Shown: positions 1 to 8,928 of the stretch, piece by piece | Numbering within the stretch: position 1 is the first letter of the stretch | How the letters are laid out: each line of letters begins with the position of its first letter | Origin: DATBHZ01 sp036557185 | GTDB lineage: Bacteria; Actinomycetota; Acidimicrobiia; IMCC26256; JAENVU01 | Reading direction: 5' to 3' | NCBI GenBank assembly: GCA_036557185.1 | Contig: DATBHZ010000049.1 | Span: 1 to 64,000 of the forward strand | DNA length: 64,000 nt | Position numbers and translations under genes: made by a program | Notes under the pieces: model-generated | What the model was told of the DNA's origin: nothing | Seen by the model: only the letters and a program-made list of their open reading frames with translations | Databases searched by the model: none

Positions 1-1
1 A

Positions 2-652
2 ATGCGCGCGATACGTGATGCCGAGCTGGACCTTCGTGCGCCCGGGATCGCCGGCGAAGGTGAAGCCACCCGCCGCCGGATCCTCGACGCAGCCCTCGTT
101 TGCCTCGCGCGCTTCGGGGTTGCAAAGACCAACCTCGACGACGTCGCACGTGAGGCAGGCTGCTCGCGCGCGACCCTCTATCGCTACTTCCCGGGAAAGG
201 CCGCGCTCGTCGTTGCCGCTGCGGACTCCGAGATCGCGCGCATCGTCTGCCTGATCGCCGATGCGGGCGACCGGGCCACGGACCTCGAGGACGCGGTCAC
301 CGACATGATGCTGACCGCGGCACGCGAGCTGTCGTCGCAGAAGGCCTTGCAGCGCGTGCTCGTTCAGGAGCCGGCGCTCGTCCTCCAACACTGCGCGTTC
401 AGCGGTGGCGACCGTCTCCTTGCGTTGGCCGCAGCATGGTTCGCGCCGACGTTCGCCAGGTTCGTCCCTGCCGAGCGCGCGCCTGCGGCCGCCGAGTGGT
501 GCACGCGCGTGCTGCTCCAGTTTCTCCACCTCGACGGCTGCGACGAGTCGGTCACCGAGGAGAGCTACGTCCGTCCGCTGGTCCGGCACTTCGTGCTGCC
601 GGGCTGCGTATCCGATCTGCAGTCTTCGACTGCACAGCAAGGAGATGTGTGA
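2..652 (+). CDS. TetR/AcrR-family transcriptional regulator
   Basis: DNA-binding repressor of the TetR type, 216 residues. The helix-turn-helix lies at about residues 25-70 (ATRRRILDAALVCLARFG, then CSRATLYRYFPGKAAL), which is the classical TetR N-terminal pattern. The rest is a ligand-binding domain of unknown specificity. The ATG sits at base 2 of the window, so a longer N-terminus upstream cannot be excluded. Its stop lies one base before the ATG of the ferritin-like di-iron protein, so the two are probably co-transcribed and the regulator may control that gene; this is inference from spacing only. Confidence 0.9.
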   Translation: MRAIRDAELDLRAPGIAGEGEATRRRILDAALVCLARFGVAKTNLDDVAREAGCSRATLYRYFPGKAALVVAAADSEIARIVCLIADAGDRATDLEDAVTDMMLTAARELSSQKALQRVLVQEPALVLQHCAFSGGDRLLALAAAWFAPTFARFVPAERAPAAAEWCTRVLLQFLHLDGCDESVTEESYVRPLVRHFVLPGCVSDLQSSTAQQGDV

Positions 653-653
653 G

Positions 654-1778
654 ATGACGACCAACTACGAGCTTCTCGGACGCGAGAATGTCGACGACAT
701 CGAGGCGATCCTGCAGATCAGCAACACGGACGTCAAAGAGGTCCAGCACGTCATCGAAGCCGAGTCGCAGACGCTGTTCACCTGGGACTACGAACGTTCC
801 CGCCCCGCGTTGGCGAAGCTCTACGAGAAGGCCAAGACGTCACAGTGGAACGTCACGACCGACCTCGACTGGTCCATCGAGGTGGACCAGGCGGCCGTCG
901 TCATCGCGAACGAGGCCAACATGGTCCGGCCGTTCGGCGAGGGGATCGACGTCTCGGGAACGGTGTTCGAGACCTGGACCGACGACGACTGGGTCAAGCT
1001 CGGTATCGAGTCGCAGAACTGGACGCTCTCGCAGTTCATGCACGGTGAGCAGGGCGCGTTGATCTGCACCGCGCAGATCGTCGAGACCGTCCCGTGGATC
1101 GACGCGAAGTACTACGCGTCGACGCAGGTGATGGACGAGGCCCGCCACGTCGAGGTCTTCTCCAGGTACCTCGACGAGAAGCTCTCAGGGCACTACCCGA
1201 TCAACGCGCACCTGCGGATGCTGCTCGACGACATCATCTCGGACACCCGCTGGGACATGACCTACCTCGGCATGCAGATCATGGTCGAGGGGCTCGCGCT
1301 CGCGGCCTTCGGGTTCATGCACCAGATGACGACCGAGCCCCTGCTGAAGAAGCTGCTCCGGTACGTGATGTCCGACGAGGCGCGCCACGTCGCGTTCGGT
1401 GTGCTGTCGCTCAAGGAGTACTACGGCCAGCTGACCTCGAAGGAGATCCGCGAGCGTCAGGAGTTCGCGTTCGAGGCCGCGGTGCGCATGCGCGACCGCT
1501 TCCTGCAGCAAGAGGTCTGGGACCGGATGGGCGTCGACGTCAAGGAGGCGTTGCAGCTCGTCCTCCAGGACGAGGGCCGCAAGATGTTCCAGGGCATGCT
1601 CTTCTCCAAGATCGTTCCGAACTGCAAGAAGCTCGGACTCCTCGACGCCGGCGACGGCTGGCTCCGCGAGCGCTTCACCGAGCTCGGCGTGATCCAGTTC
1701 GAGGACTGGGTCGACACGGGCGAGGAGTACGCCCAGCTCGACGAGGTCGCGAAAGACCGCGAGGCGCAGAGCGCGTAG
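654..1778 (+). CDS. ferritin-like di-iron carboxylate protein
   Basis: A 374-residue helical protein carrying a complete di-iron ligand set: E132 in HGEQGAL, E162xxH165 in DEARHVEVF, E212 in MVEGLAL and E242xxH245 in DEARHVAFG. This is the four-helix arrangement of ferritin-like/ribonucleotide-reductase-R2-like oxygenases and oxidases. The substrate is unknown. ATG 654 was chosen because AAGGAG lies at 639-644 and the residues upstream in this frame are the shadow of the TetR gene. It starts one base after the TetR stop. The last seven codons lie inside a 21-bp segment that is repeated just after the stop (see repeats). Confidence 0.85.
   Translation: MTTNYELLGRENVDDIEAILQISNTDVKEVQHVIEAESQTLFTWDYERSRPALAKLYEKAKTSQWNVTTDLDWSIEVDQAAVVIANEANMVRPFGEGIDVSGTVFETWTDDDWVKLGIESQNWTLSQFMHGEQGALICTAQIVETVPWIDAKYYASTQVMDEARHVEVFSRYLDEKLSGHYPINAHLRMLLDDIISDTRWDMTYLGMQIMVEGLALAAFGFMHQMTTEPLLKKLLRYVMSDEARHVAFGVLSLKEYYGQLTSKEIRERQEFAFEAAVRMRDRFLQQEVWDRMGVDVKEALQLVLQDEGRKMFQGMLFSKIVPNCKKLGLLDAGDGWLRERFTELGVIQFEDWVDTGEEYAQLDEVAKDREAQSA
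1755..1775 (+). repeat. 21-bp direct repeat, copy 1 (in gene end)
   Basis: A 21-bp segment beginning GACCGCGAGGCGCAG covers the last codons of the ferritin-like protein gene. An identical copy lies 54 bases downstream in the intergenic space. It looks like a small tandem duplication of the gene end. Confidence 0.85.
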
Positions 1779-1808
1779 CGCTCGGAGCCGGAGCGGTCCA
1801 TCCCAGTC

Positions 1809-1829
1809 GACCGCGAGGCGCAGAGCGCG
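1809..1829 (+). repeat. 21-bp direct repeat, copy 2 (intergenic)
   Basis: Perfect copy of the 21 bp at 1755-1775, placed after the stop codon of the ferritin-like gene and before the RNase J gene. It is not translated as part of either gene. Confidence 0.85.
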
Positions 1830-1887
1830 CAGCCGAGGGCGCGCGTCGGCGGCTCTGCAGCGCGCGCTGCATTAGTCTCCAGTTCCA

Positions 1888-3555
1888 ATGGCAGAGCCGG
1901 TGCGCATCGTGTTCCTCGGTGGCCTCGGCGAGATCGGGCGGAACTGCTTCTGCCTCGAGGTCGGGGACCGCGTCCTGGTCGTCGACTGCGGGATCATGTT
2001 CCCGGACGCCGACATGCCCGGCGTCGACCTCGTCCTTCCCGACTTCACCTATCTGCGCGAGCGGGCGGGCGACGTCGAGGGTGTGGTGCTGACGCATGCG
2101 CACGAGGACCATGCGGGTGGCCTCGCGTACCTCCTCCGGGACGTCGCGTGTCCCATCTACGGCTCGCCCCTGTCGCTCGGGATGGCACGCAACCGGATCG
2201 AGCAGGCAGGGATGCTCGAACGCACGCGGCTGGTGCCCGTGGCAGACGGTGAGCGCAGGTCGATCGGGCCCTTCGACATCGAGTTCATTCCCGTCACGCA
2301 CTCGGTGCCGCATGCGTTCGCGGCGGCGTACCACACGCCGCAGGGGACCATCATCCACACGGGGGACTTCAAGCTCGATCTCTCGCCCGTCGACGGCCGA
2401 AGGACGGACCTCGGACGCCTCGGCGAGATCTCGGAGCGGCCGGGCGGCGTGCGCCTGCTGCTCTCCGACTCGACCAACGCGGAACGACCTGGCTTCACAC
2501 CGTCGGAGTCGACCGTGGGCGACACGCTGCGCGGGTTGTTCCGCGAGCGGCCGGACAAGCGCATCATCGTCGCGAGCTTCGCCTCGCACCTTCACCGTGT
2601 GCAGCAGGTCGCCGAAGCTGCCATCGCGAACGGGCGCAAGCTCGTCTTCATCGGGCGCTCGATGGGTCACAACGTCACGCTGGCGCGGGAGATGCATCTG
2701 ATCGACCTGCCACCCGAGAGCGTGGTCGCGATCGAGGACATGGCAAAGCATCCGCCCAACGAGCTGTGCATCATCTGCACCGGCTCGCAAGGGGAGCCGA
2801 TGTCCGCGCTCACGCTCATGGCCGCGCACGAGCACAAGCACGTGAAGATCAGCGAGGACGATCTGGTCGTCGTGTCTGCGCATGCGATCCCCGGGAACGA
2901 GAACAACGTCAGCCGCGTCATCGACGCGCTGTACCGCTCCGGCGCCGAGGTGGTGCACGGTGGCAATGCGCCGGTGCACGTGTCGGGCCATGCGTCGCAG
3001 GAAGAGCTCAAGTTCGTCCTCAATCTGCTCACACCCGAGTGGTTCGTGCCCGTGCACGGCGAGTATCGACACCTCGTCCACCATTCCGAGCTCGCCGAGC
3101 TCTCGGGCGTTGATCCGCACCACGTGCTGATCTGCGAGGACGGCGACGCGATCACGCTCGACGACCAGGGCATCGACGTCGAGCGCCGCGCAGTTCCCGC
3201 CGGATACACCTTCGTGGACGGGATCGTTGGCGACATCGGCCACGGCGTGCTGCGCGATCGTCGCCAGCTCGCAGAAGAGGGCGTCGTCGTCGTGTTCATG
3301 ACCGTCGACCAACGCACCGGCGACATCGTGAGCGGGCCGGAGATCGCGACGAGGGGCTGGGTGTACGCGCCCGAGGCCGACGAGCTGATCGAGGAGGCAA
3401 AGGCCGCAATCCGCGCAGCGATCCGCGAGGCGGCCGACGAGGGTGCAACGGACTTCGAGACCGTCCGGCGAAGGACCCGCAGGGCTCTCGGCCGGTTCAT
3501 CCACGAGCGCACGCGTCGCAGGCCTGCCATCATTCCGGTGGTGGTCGAGGTCTAG
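1888..3555 (+). CDS. rnj: ribonuclease J
   Basis: Metallo-beta-lactamase/beta-CASP ribonuclease (5'-3' exo- and endonuclease) acting in mRNA turnover and rRNA maturation. At 555 residues it has the family's usual length. The zinc-binding motif is H70-A-H72-E-D74-H75, and the N-terminus (VFLGGLGEIGRN) and the GRSMGHN segment are typical of RNase J. The beta-CASP part and the C-terminal domain (TRRALGRFIHERTRRRP) are present. The next gene (SDR) begins 9 bases after the stop. In many actinobacteria this gene lies close to dapA and ftsK; here ftsK follows after two genes. Confidence 0.95.
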   Translation: MAEPVRIVFLGGLGEIGRNCFCLEVGDRVLVVDCGIMFPDADMPGVDLVLPDFTYLRERAGDVEGVVLTHAHEDHAGGLAYLLRDVACPIYGSPLSLGMARNRIEQAGMLERTRLVPVADGERRSIGPFDIEFIPVTHSVPHAFAAAYHTPQGTIIHTGDFKLDLSPVDGRRTDLGRLGEISERPGGVRLLLSDSTNAERPGFTPSESTVGDTLRGLFRERPDKRIIVASFASHLHRVQQVAEAAIANGRKLVFIGRSMGHNVTLAREMHLIDLPPESVVAIEDMAKHPPNELCIICTGSQGEPMSALTLMAAHEHKHVKISEDDLVVVSAHAIPGNENNVSRVIDALYRSGAEVVHGGNAPVHVSGHASQEELKFVLNLLTPEWFVPVHGEYRHLVHHSELAELSGVDPHHVLICEDGDAITLDDQGIDVERRAVPAGYTFVDGIVGDIGHGVLRDRRQLAEEGVVVVFMTVDQRTGDIVSGPEIATRGWVYAPEADELIEEAKAAIRAAIREAADEGATDFETVRRRTRRALGRFIHERTRRRPAIIPVVVEV

Positions 3556-3564
3556 GAGCCCAGG

Positions 3565-4338
3565 ATGATCCGCGACTGGAGCAATTTCATCGCTGGTCGC
3601 ACGGCCCTGGTCACCGGCAGCGGCGGGGGAGTGGGGCGCGCGATCGCGATTCAGATGGCGCGCGCCGGCGCGGAGATCTGGGTCAACGACGTCCACGGTG
3701 ATCGCGCCGAGAAGGTGTGCCGCGAGATCGAGGAGGAGCACGCCGTCGCACGTCCGCTCGTGGCCGACGTGTGCGATCCCGTGGCCGTCGCCGGCATGCT
3801 GGAGGCGACGGGCCCGGTCGACATCCTCGTGAACAACGCGGGCATCCCGGCGGAGGGCATCACGGTCAAGCCCTTCGTCGAGCAGGGTCCCGAGGAGTGG
3901 GACCCTCTCATCCGGCTGAACCTTGCCGCGGTGCTCCACGTGACGCGCGGGTATCTCGAGCCGATGATCGAACGGGGTTGGGGCAGGATCCTCACGATCG
4001 TGTCCGACGCCGGGCGGCGCGGCGAGCGCAAGCAGGTCGTGTACGGCGCTGCCAAGGCCGCCGCGATGGGCTTCTCGCGCGGGCTGGCCGCCGAGGTCGG
4101 GCGGCAAGGGGTGACGGTCAACTGCATCTCGCTGGGCACCATGAACCACGGGCTGCTCGCTGCAGCCATCGAGCGGAATCCCGAGCTCGAAGGCAAGCTG
4201 GCGAAGGCGTATCCGGCGGGTCGCATCGGCACGGTCGACGACTGCGCGCCGCTCGCGGTCCTGTTGTGCAGCGACGCGGCGTCCTGGATCACTGGCCAGG
4301 TGTATCCCGTCGACGGCGGTTATGCCCCAGCACTCTGA
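3565..4338 (+). CDS. SDR-family NAD(P)-dependent oxidoreductase
   Basis: Classical short-chain dehydrogenase/reductase of 257 residues. The nucleotide-binding motif TGSGGGVGRA lies near residue 18, NNAG near 92, and the catalytic tyrosine and lysine in YGAAKAA near 155. The C-terminus TGQVYPVDGGYAPAL is typical of FabG-like enzymes. The substrate cannot be deduced. It starts 9 bases after the RNase J gene, and its last 17 bases overlap the following acetyltransferase gene, so it is part of one transcription unit. Confidence 0.9.
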   Translation: MIRDWSNFIAGRTALVTGSGGGVGRAIAIQMARAGAEIWVNDVHGDRAEKVCREIEEEHAVARPLVADVCDPVAVAGMLEATGPVDILVNNAGIPAEGITVKPFVEQGPEEWDPLIRLNLAAVLHVTRGYLEPMIERGWGRILTIVSDAGRRGERKQVVYGAAKAAAMGFSRGLAAEVGRQGVTVNCISLGTMNHGLLAAAIERNPELEGKLAKAYPAGRIGTVDDCAPLAVLLCSDAASWITGQVYPVDGGYAPAL

Positions 4339-5272
4339 GACTCCCGAGCTCCCGACCGGATACCTGCTGCGCGCGCCCGGAACCCACGACTCGAGCGCCG
4401 TCACCGATGTCGTCGTCGCCGGTGACGTCGCCGACTACGGCGAGCCGAACTTCACGGAGGACGATCTTCTCGACGACTGGAAGCGTCCGCGATTCGACCT
4501 CGAGAGCGACGCTTGGGTGCTCACCGGGCCCACCGGCCGTGTCGTCGGCTACGCGTACATCTGGGAGGCCGACGTCGACCGGGGCTTCGAGGCAGACGCG
4601 TTCGTGGTTCCCGAATACCACGATCGGGGGCTCGGCAACACGTTGCTCGCGTTGATCGAGGCGCGGGCGTACGCCGTGGCCCGCGGCAGGCCGATGACGA
4701 TCGGGATGTACGCATCGACCAAGAACGCCGACAAGCGGGCCGTCCTCGAACGCCGCGGCTACGCGCCCACCTACTCGGTGCTCAGGCTGAAGATCGATCT
4801 CGAGCGGCGACCACCCGACGAAGCCCGCCCGCCCGAGGGCGTCGAGCTGCGCGCATATCGCGATGGCGACATCGAGGGCGTGCGGCGAGCGATGCTCGAC
4901 GCGTTCCGGGGTCATCATCGATACACGCCGCGCCGGCTCGACGAGTGGCTCGAGCTGCGTCTCCGGCACCCCGCGTTCGATCCTGCGCTGTGGCGCGTGG
5001 CCGTGTCCGACGACGAGGTCGTCGCCGCGGTGCTCGTCTACGACGTGGGCGGGACCGGATACATGAGCAGCGTCGGAGTGCGCGAGGAGTGGCGCGGCAT
5101 CGGGGTCGCCCAGGCCCTCGTGGCGGACGCGTTCGCCGCGCTCCGTGAGCGCGGCCAGATGCGGGTGCTCGTCACCCTCGATGCGGAGGGGGCCGACTCC
5201 GCGACCCGGCTGTTCGAGGAGTCCGGGATGCACGTGCACGAGCAGCACGATTGGTTCAGCCGCGCCCTCTGA
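4322..5272 (+). CDS. tandem GNAT acetyltransferase (MshD-like)
   Basis: 316 residues with two GNAT folds, about residues 14-155 and 170-316. The second carries the acetyl-CoA-binding segment VGVREEWRGIGVAQALV and the closing TLDAEGADSATRLFEESGM. Length and double-GNAT layout match mycothiol synthase MshD, which acetylates the cysteinyl sugar in the last step of mycothiol synthesis. Other tandem GNAT proteins look alike, so no symbol is given. The start overlaps the end of the SDR gene by 17 bases. Confidence 0.7.
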   Translation: MPQHSETPELPTGYLLRAPGTHDSSAVTDVVVAGDVADYGEPNFTEDDLLDDWKRPRFDLESDAWVLTGPTGRVVGYAYIWEADVDRGFEADAFVVPEYHDRGLGNTLLALIEARAYAVARGRPMTIGMYASTKNADKRAVLERRGYAPTYSVLRLKIDLERRPPDEARPPEGVELRAYRDGDIEGVRRAMLDAFRGHHRYTPRRLDEWLELRLRHPAFDPALWRVAVSDDEVVAAVLVYDVGGTGYMSSVGVREEWRGIGVAQALVADAFAALRERGQMRVLVTLDAEGADSATRLFEESGMHVHEQHDWFSRAL

Positions 5273-5337
5273 TCCCGGCCGAGGCAGGTCCTCGGAGAAA
5301 CCACTGTGGTTGGTGTGGCCAGTGTTAGCGTCTGTGG

Positions 5338-7881
5338 GTGGCCAGGACCCGATCCCGGCGCCGCTCGTCGCGCGCCCGGAACCGAAGGACGAGCCGCTCG
5401 CGCCGGGGCGCCGCCATCCGGGACACGGCGCGTGAGCAGCTGCGCGGCCACGGGGCCGACGGTGCAGCGGTGCTCCTCCTCGCCCTGGGCGCCCTCAGCG
5501 CGTTCGCGCTGGCGACTGATCTGATCGGACCGCTCGGCGGGGCCCTGGCACGCGGCATCACCGCGCTGCTTGGCAACGGCGCGTTTCTCGTGCCGTGCGC
5601 CTGCTTCGCCGGCGCCGTGCTGCTCCTCGTGCGGCCGCGCGACGACGAGGAACGCGACGCCGCGTCGATCCGGATCGGGCTCGGCATCGCGTTCGTCGTG
5701 GTGGGGGCCGTGGGTCTGCTGCACGTTGCCGGCGGTGATCCGCCTCTGACCGGCTCGGTCGAGGCGCTGCGCGACGCGGGCGGGTATGTCGGAGCGCTGG
5801 TCGGAGTTCCGCTCACGGCCGGCCTGGGCGACCTCGGAGCAGTCGTCGTGCTGACCGCGCTGCTCGTCTTCGGCGCGTTGCTGGCCCCCGGACTGTCGTT
5901 GCGCTCGGTCCTTGCCACGGTCCACAAGGCCGTCGCAAGCGTCGGTCGCACGGGGGGCCGGGCACTCCGCTCGGTGGTCGAGCTCCCCGCGGAATCGGAG
6001 ACCGAGCCGTCGGCCATCGAGACGGATCCGGAGCCCGTGCAGCGCCGCATGACCGTGGAGACCTTCGCTCCGCTGCCGGCTGCGCCGATCGACCTTGAGG
6101 AGGAGGCCGAGGAGGACGAGGCCATCGACGAGGCGGCAGGGTCCTACGAGGACGACGAGGAGTACGAGGAAGAGGGCGAGGGCGAAGAGGAATACGAGGA
6201 ATACGAGGAAGAAGAGGGCGCCGAGGAGTACGCGGAGGACGAGGACTACGAAGAGGGAGAGGAGTACGAGGACGAGGAGGAGTGCGCGGAAGACGAGGAG
6301 TACGAGGACGAGGAGTACGAGGAGGAAGACGAGGAGATCTCCGCAGCCGACGTCGCCGTCGTCGACACGGACAGCGGGCAGATGGCGATCGACCTCACCG
6401 CGTATGGCGCAAGCTCCTGGGCGCTGCCGCCGCGCGACCTGCTCAAGCGGAGCAGCGCGAAGACGCTCGACCCCCGTTTGATCGACCAGGGAGGGCAGGT
6501 CCTCGAAGCGACCTTGCGCGACTTCGGCGTCGACGCGCAGCTCGTCGGCCAGACCGTCGGGCCCACCGTGACCCGCTACGAGCTCGAGCTCGCTCCCGGC
6601 GTGAAGGTGAATCGCGTGACCGGGCTGAGCCACGACATCGCGTACGCGATGGCCAGCGCAGACGTGCGCATCCTCGCCCCGATCCCCGGCCGCAGTGCCA
6701 TCGGCGTCGAGGTCCCGAACAAGCAGCGACAGCTGGTGACGTTGGGCGACATCCTCGTATCGGACGAGGCCCAGCAGGCGACGCATCCTCTCGAGGCCGG
6801 GCTCGGGCGCGACATCTCGGGCCGCCCGTTCATGCTCAACCTCTCGACCATGCCCCACCTCCTGATCGCCGGACAGACGGGAGCCGGCAAGTCGAGCTGC
6901 ATCAACAGCCTCGTCTCGTCACTCTTGATGCGCTGCACGCCCGACCAGGTGCGGCTGATACTCGTCGACCCCAAGCGCGTGGAGCTCGGCGCGTACAACG
7001 GCTTGCCCCACCTGCTCACCGAGGTCGTGACGAGCCCCAAGCGCGCGGCGAACGCGCTCGAGTGGGCCGTGCGCGAGATGGACATGCGCTACGACCTGCT
7101 CGCGGAAGCCGGGGTGCGCGACATCGCCGGGTACAACGCGCTGTACGACCACGGCGATCTCCCGACCGCGGCGAATCCGGACCCGCACGGGGGACGCAAC
7201 TACGAGCGCCTCCCGTACATCGTGATCGTCGTCGACGAGCTGAACGACCTGATGATGGTCGCGGCGCGCGACGTCGAGGCGAGCATCTGCCGGATCGCCC
7301 AGATGGCCCGCGCGGTGGGTATCCACCTCGTGATCGCCACACAACGGCCGTCCGTCGACGTCATCACGGGTGTGATCAAGGCCAACATTCCCAGCAGGCT
7401 CGCCTTCTCCGTGAGCACGCTCGCCGACTCGCGCGTGATCCTCGACCAGCCTGGCGCGGAGAAGCTGATCGGCCACGGCGACATGCTCCTGATGTCCGCC
7501 TCGTCGTCGAAGGCGGTGCGCATCCAGGGCTCGTGGGTCGACGAGGAGTGCGTCCGGAAGGTCGTCGCCCATTGGCGCCGGCAGGTCGAGCAACCGCACT
7601 ACATCGAAGGCCTCCAGGGCGACGAGTCCGCCGGCGGCGGACGCGGCGGCGACACGGACGACACCGACGAGCTCCTGGGCGAGGCTCTCGAGCTCGTCGT
7701 ACGGAGCGGGCTCGGGTCCACGAGCATGTTGCAGCGGAAGCTGCGCGTCGGCTTCGCGCGCGCAGGGCGATTGATGGATCTGTTGGAGCAGCGCGGTGTC
7801 GTCGGACCCTCGCAGGGTTCGAAGGCGCGCGACGTGTTGATGACCGTCGAGGAGCTCGAGGAGTCGTCGGCGCCCGTGTGA
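5338..7881 (+). CDS. ftsK: DNA translocase FtsK/SpoIIIE
   Basis: 847-residue DNA pump for chromosome segregation at the division septum. An arginine-rich N-terminus (residues 1-35) is followed by hydrophobic membrane segments up to about residue 200, then an unusual acidic linker at about 254-335 made almost only of Glu, Asp and Tyr. The motor follows: Walker A GQTGAGKS at 512-519 and Walker B with D633-E634 (VVDELNDLMMV). The winged-helix gamma domain (STSMLQRKLRVGFARAGRLMDLLE) closes it. The start is GTG 5338. The N-terminal membrane part is standard, but the linker composition is striking. Confidence 0.95.
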   Translation: MARTRSRRRSSRARNRRTSRSRRGAAIRDTAREQLRGHGADGAAVLLLALGALSAFALATDLIGPLGGALARGITALLGNGAFLVPCACFAGAVLLLVRPRDDEERDAASIRIGLGIAFVVVGAVGLLHVAGGDPPLTGSVEALRDAGGYVGALVGVPLTAGLGDLGAVVVLTALLVFGALLAPGLSLRSVLATVHKAVASVGRTGGRALRSVVELPAESETEPSAIETDPEPVQRRMTVETFAPLPAAPIDLEEEAEEDEAIDEAAGSYEDDEEYEEEGEGEEEYEEYEEEEGAEEYAEDEDYEEGEEYEDEEECAEDEEYEDEEYEEEDEEISAADVAVVDTDSGQMAIDLTAYGASSWALPPRDLLKRSSAKTLDPRLIDQGGQVLEATLRDFGVDAQLVGQTVGPTVTRYELELAPGVKVNRVTGLSHDIAYAMASADVRILAPIPGRSAIGVEVPNKQRQLVTLGDILVSDEAQQATHPLEAGLGRDISGRPFMLNLSTMPHLLIAGQTGAGKSSCINSLVSSLLMRCTPDQVRLILVDPKRVELGAYNGLPHLLTEVVTSPKRAANALEWAVREMDMRYDLLAEAGVRDIAGYNALYDHGDLPTAANPDPHGGRNYERLPYIVIVVDELNDLMMVAARDVEASICRIAQMARAVGIHLVIATQRPSVDVITGVIKANIPSRLAFSVSTLADSRVILDQPGAEKLIGHGDMLLMSASSSKAVRIQGSWVDEECVRKVVAHWRRQVEQPHYIEGLQGDESAGGGRGGDTDDTDELLGEALELVVRSGLGSTSMLQRKLRVGFARAGRLMDLLEQRGVVGPSQGSKARDVLMTVEELEESSAPV

Positions 7882-7964
7882 ACGCCGCGCAGTCGGTCAG
7901 CGCGCGGGTTTCGTGTCAATGGGTCGTTCGAACGTGATTCGTCGTTGGCGCGGCGCATCGACCG

Positions 7965-7993
7965 TTGACGTACTGCACGGCCATCCTTAGTGT
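7965..7993 (+). promoter_or_regulatory. sigma-70-type promoter for the Hcp-like gene
   Basis: TTGACG at 7965-7970 and TAGTGT at 7988-7993, separated by 17 bases, lie about 100 bases upstream of the secreted Hcp-like gene in the gap after ftsK. The spacing and -35 match are good and the -10 match is moderate. It implies that this gene has its own transcript. Confidence 0.5.
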
Positions 7994-8089
7994 CGAAAGT
8001 CGTCAGGACCGAACGCCGCCCGGTCCTCCGCGTTTCCTTGATCGAGCGTTGTTCGGTCGCGGAGCCCACCCGAATCGAGGGAAGCACTG

Positions 8090-8863
8090 ATGAAGCGAAC
8101 ATTGCTCGTTGTCTTTGTCGCGCTCGCGATCATCGCGACCGCGGGCGTGACCTGGGCCATGGCCGATACCGGCGGTGGCAACGCGATCTCGGCGTGTGTC
8201 GCCAACCGGACCGGCGCGGTGAGGGTCGTGGCTGCGTCGCAGTCGTGCCATCGCGCCGAGCACCCGCTCACTTGGAACCAGGTGGGTCCGCAGGGCCTCG
8301 AAGGTCCCGCCGGCCCAGCGGGTCCCGCGGGACCGGCAGGCGCCTCGCCGGGATTCTGCTCACAGCTCCCGGCCGTGCAGACGAGTGGTGGCGGCACGCA
8401 GGCGTTCCTGAACGTCGACGGCATCCCCGGCGACACGACGTCGAAGCTCCACCCGAACGAGATCGAGGTGCTGAGCTGGCAATGGGGCGTCGGCGACGCC
8501 CAGGCCCTGTGCAGCGCGGCCGCGAGGAACGCGCCGCTCCACGAGATGGTGGTGATGAAGCGTGTGGACAAGGCGTCGCCGCTGCTGTTCAAGGCGGTGG
8601 CCACCGGCCAGCACATCCCCCAGGTCGTCCTCACCCTCGAGAAGGGCGGCGCCTCGCCGTTCGACTACGTCGTGATCACGATGCAGGACGCCGAGGTGAC
8701 GTCGTCGAAGCCGGGATCCGGCGGTGGCGACCAGCTCCCGACCGAGTCGATCACCCTCAACTTCACGAAGGTCACCTTCAAGTACGTACAGCAGAACGCG
8801 GACGGCAGCGCGGGTACGCCAATCGAGTTCACCTTCGACTCCACCCAGAACAAGTCCGGCTGA
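8090..8863 (+). CDS. secreted collagen-like / Hcp-like domain protein
   Basis: 257 residues. A Sec signal peptide occupies residues 1-25 (MKRTLLVVFVALAIIATAG). It is followed by a small two-cysteine module (ACVANRTGAVRVV ... SCHRAEHPLTWNQ) and a short collagen-like stretch of Gly-Pro-Ala triplets (about 65-85). Residues 100-257 resemble the Hcp tube protein of type VI secretion: FLNVDGIPGD near the start, IEVLSWQWG, MKRVDKASPLLFKAVATGQHI, and GGGDQLPTESITLNFTKVTF near the end. No type VI genes are nearby, and a Gram-positive would not use them. The Hcp fold is therefore probably used as an exported beta-barrel, perhaps assembling rings on the surface (inference). ATG 8090 is preceded by GGGAAG. 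Confidence 0.75.
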   Translation: MKRTLLVVFVALAIIATAGVTWAMADTGGGNAISACVANRTGAVRVVAASQSCHRAEHPLTWNQVGPQGLEGPAGPAGPAGPAGASPGFCSQLPAVQTSGGGTQAFLNVDGIPGDTTSKLHPNEIEVLSWQWGVGDAQALCSAAARNAPLHEMVVMKRVDKASPLLFKAVATGQHIPQVVLTLEKGGASPFDYVVITMQDAEVTSSKPGSGGGDQLPTESITLNFTKVTFKYVQQNADGSAGTPIEFTFDSTQNKSG

Positions 8864-8870
8864 GCCTGCA

Positions 8871-8907
8871 CCGCGCGGGGGCCGGGTCCGCTCGGCTCCC
8901 CGCGCGG
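8871..8907 (+). terminator. hairpin after the Hcp-like gene
   Basis: CCGCGCGGGG at 8871-8880 pairs perfectly with CCCCGCGCGG at 8898-8907 across a 17-base loop. No T-run follows, which is common in high-GC actinobacteria. It separates the Hcp-like gene from rimO. Confidence 0.5.
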
Positions 8908-8928
8908 GGCCACCGGTAGAATCGCCCG

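Noticed and set aside
1675..4404. Very long antisense frame (909 codons) opposite RNase J and the SDR
   Set aside because: It has no domain features and lies opposite two well-conserved genes; long antisense frames are expected in high-GC DNA.
5038..6858. Long antisense frame opposite ftsK
   Set aside because: Its leucine/valine-rich stretch is just the complement of the Glu/Asp/Tyr linker of FtsK.
8300..8345. Tandem DNA repeat at the collagen-like stretch
   Set aside because: It simply encodes the Gly-Pro-Ala triplets of the secreted protein.
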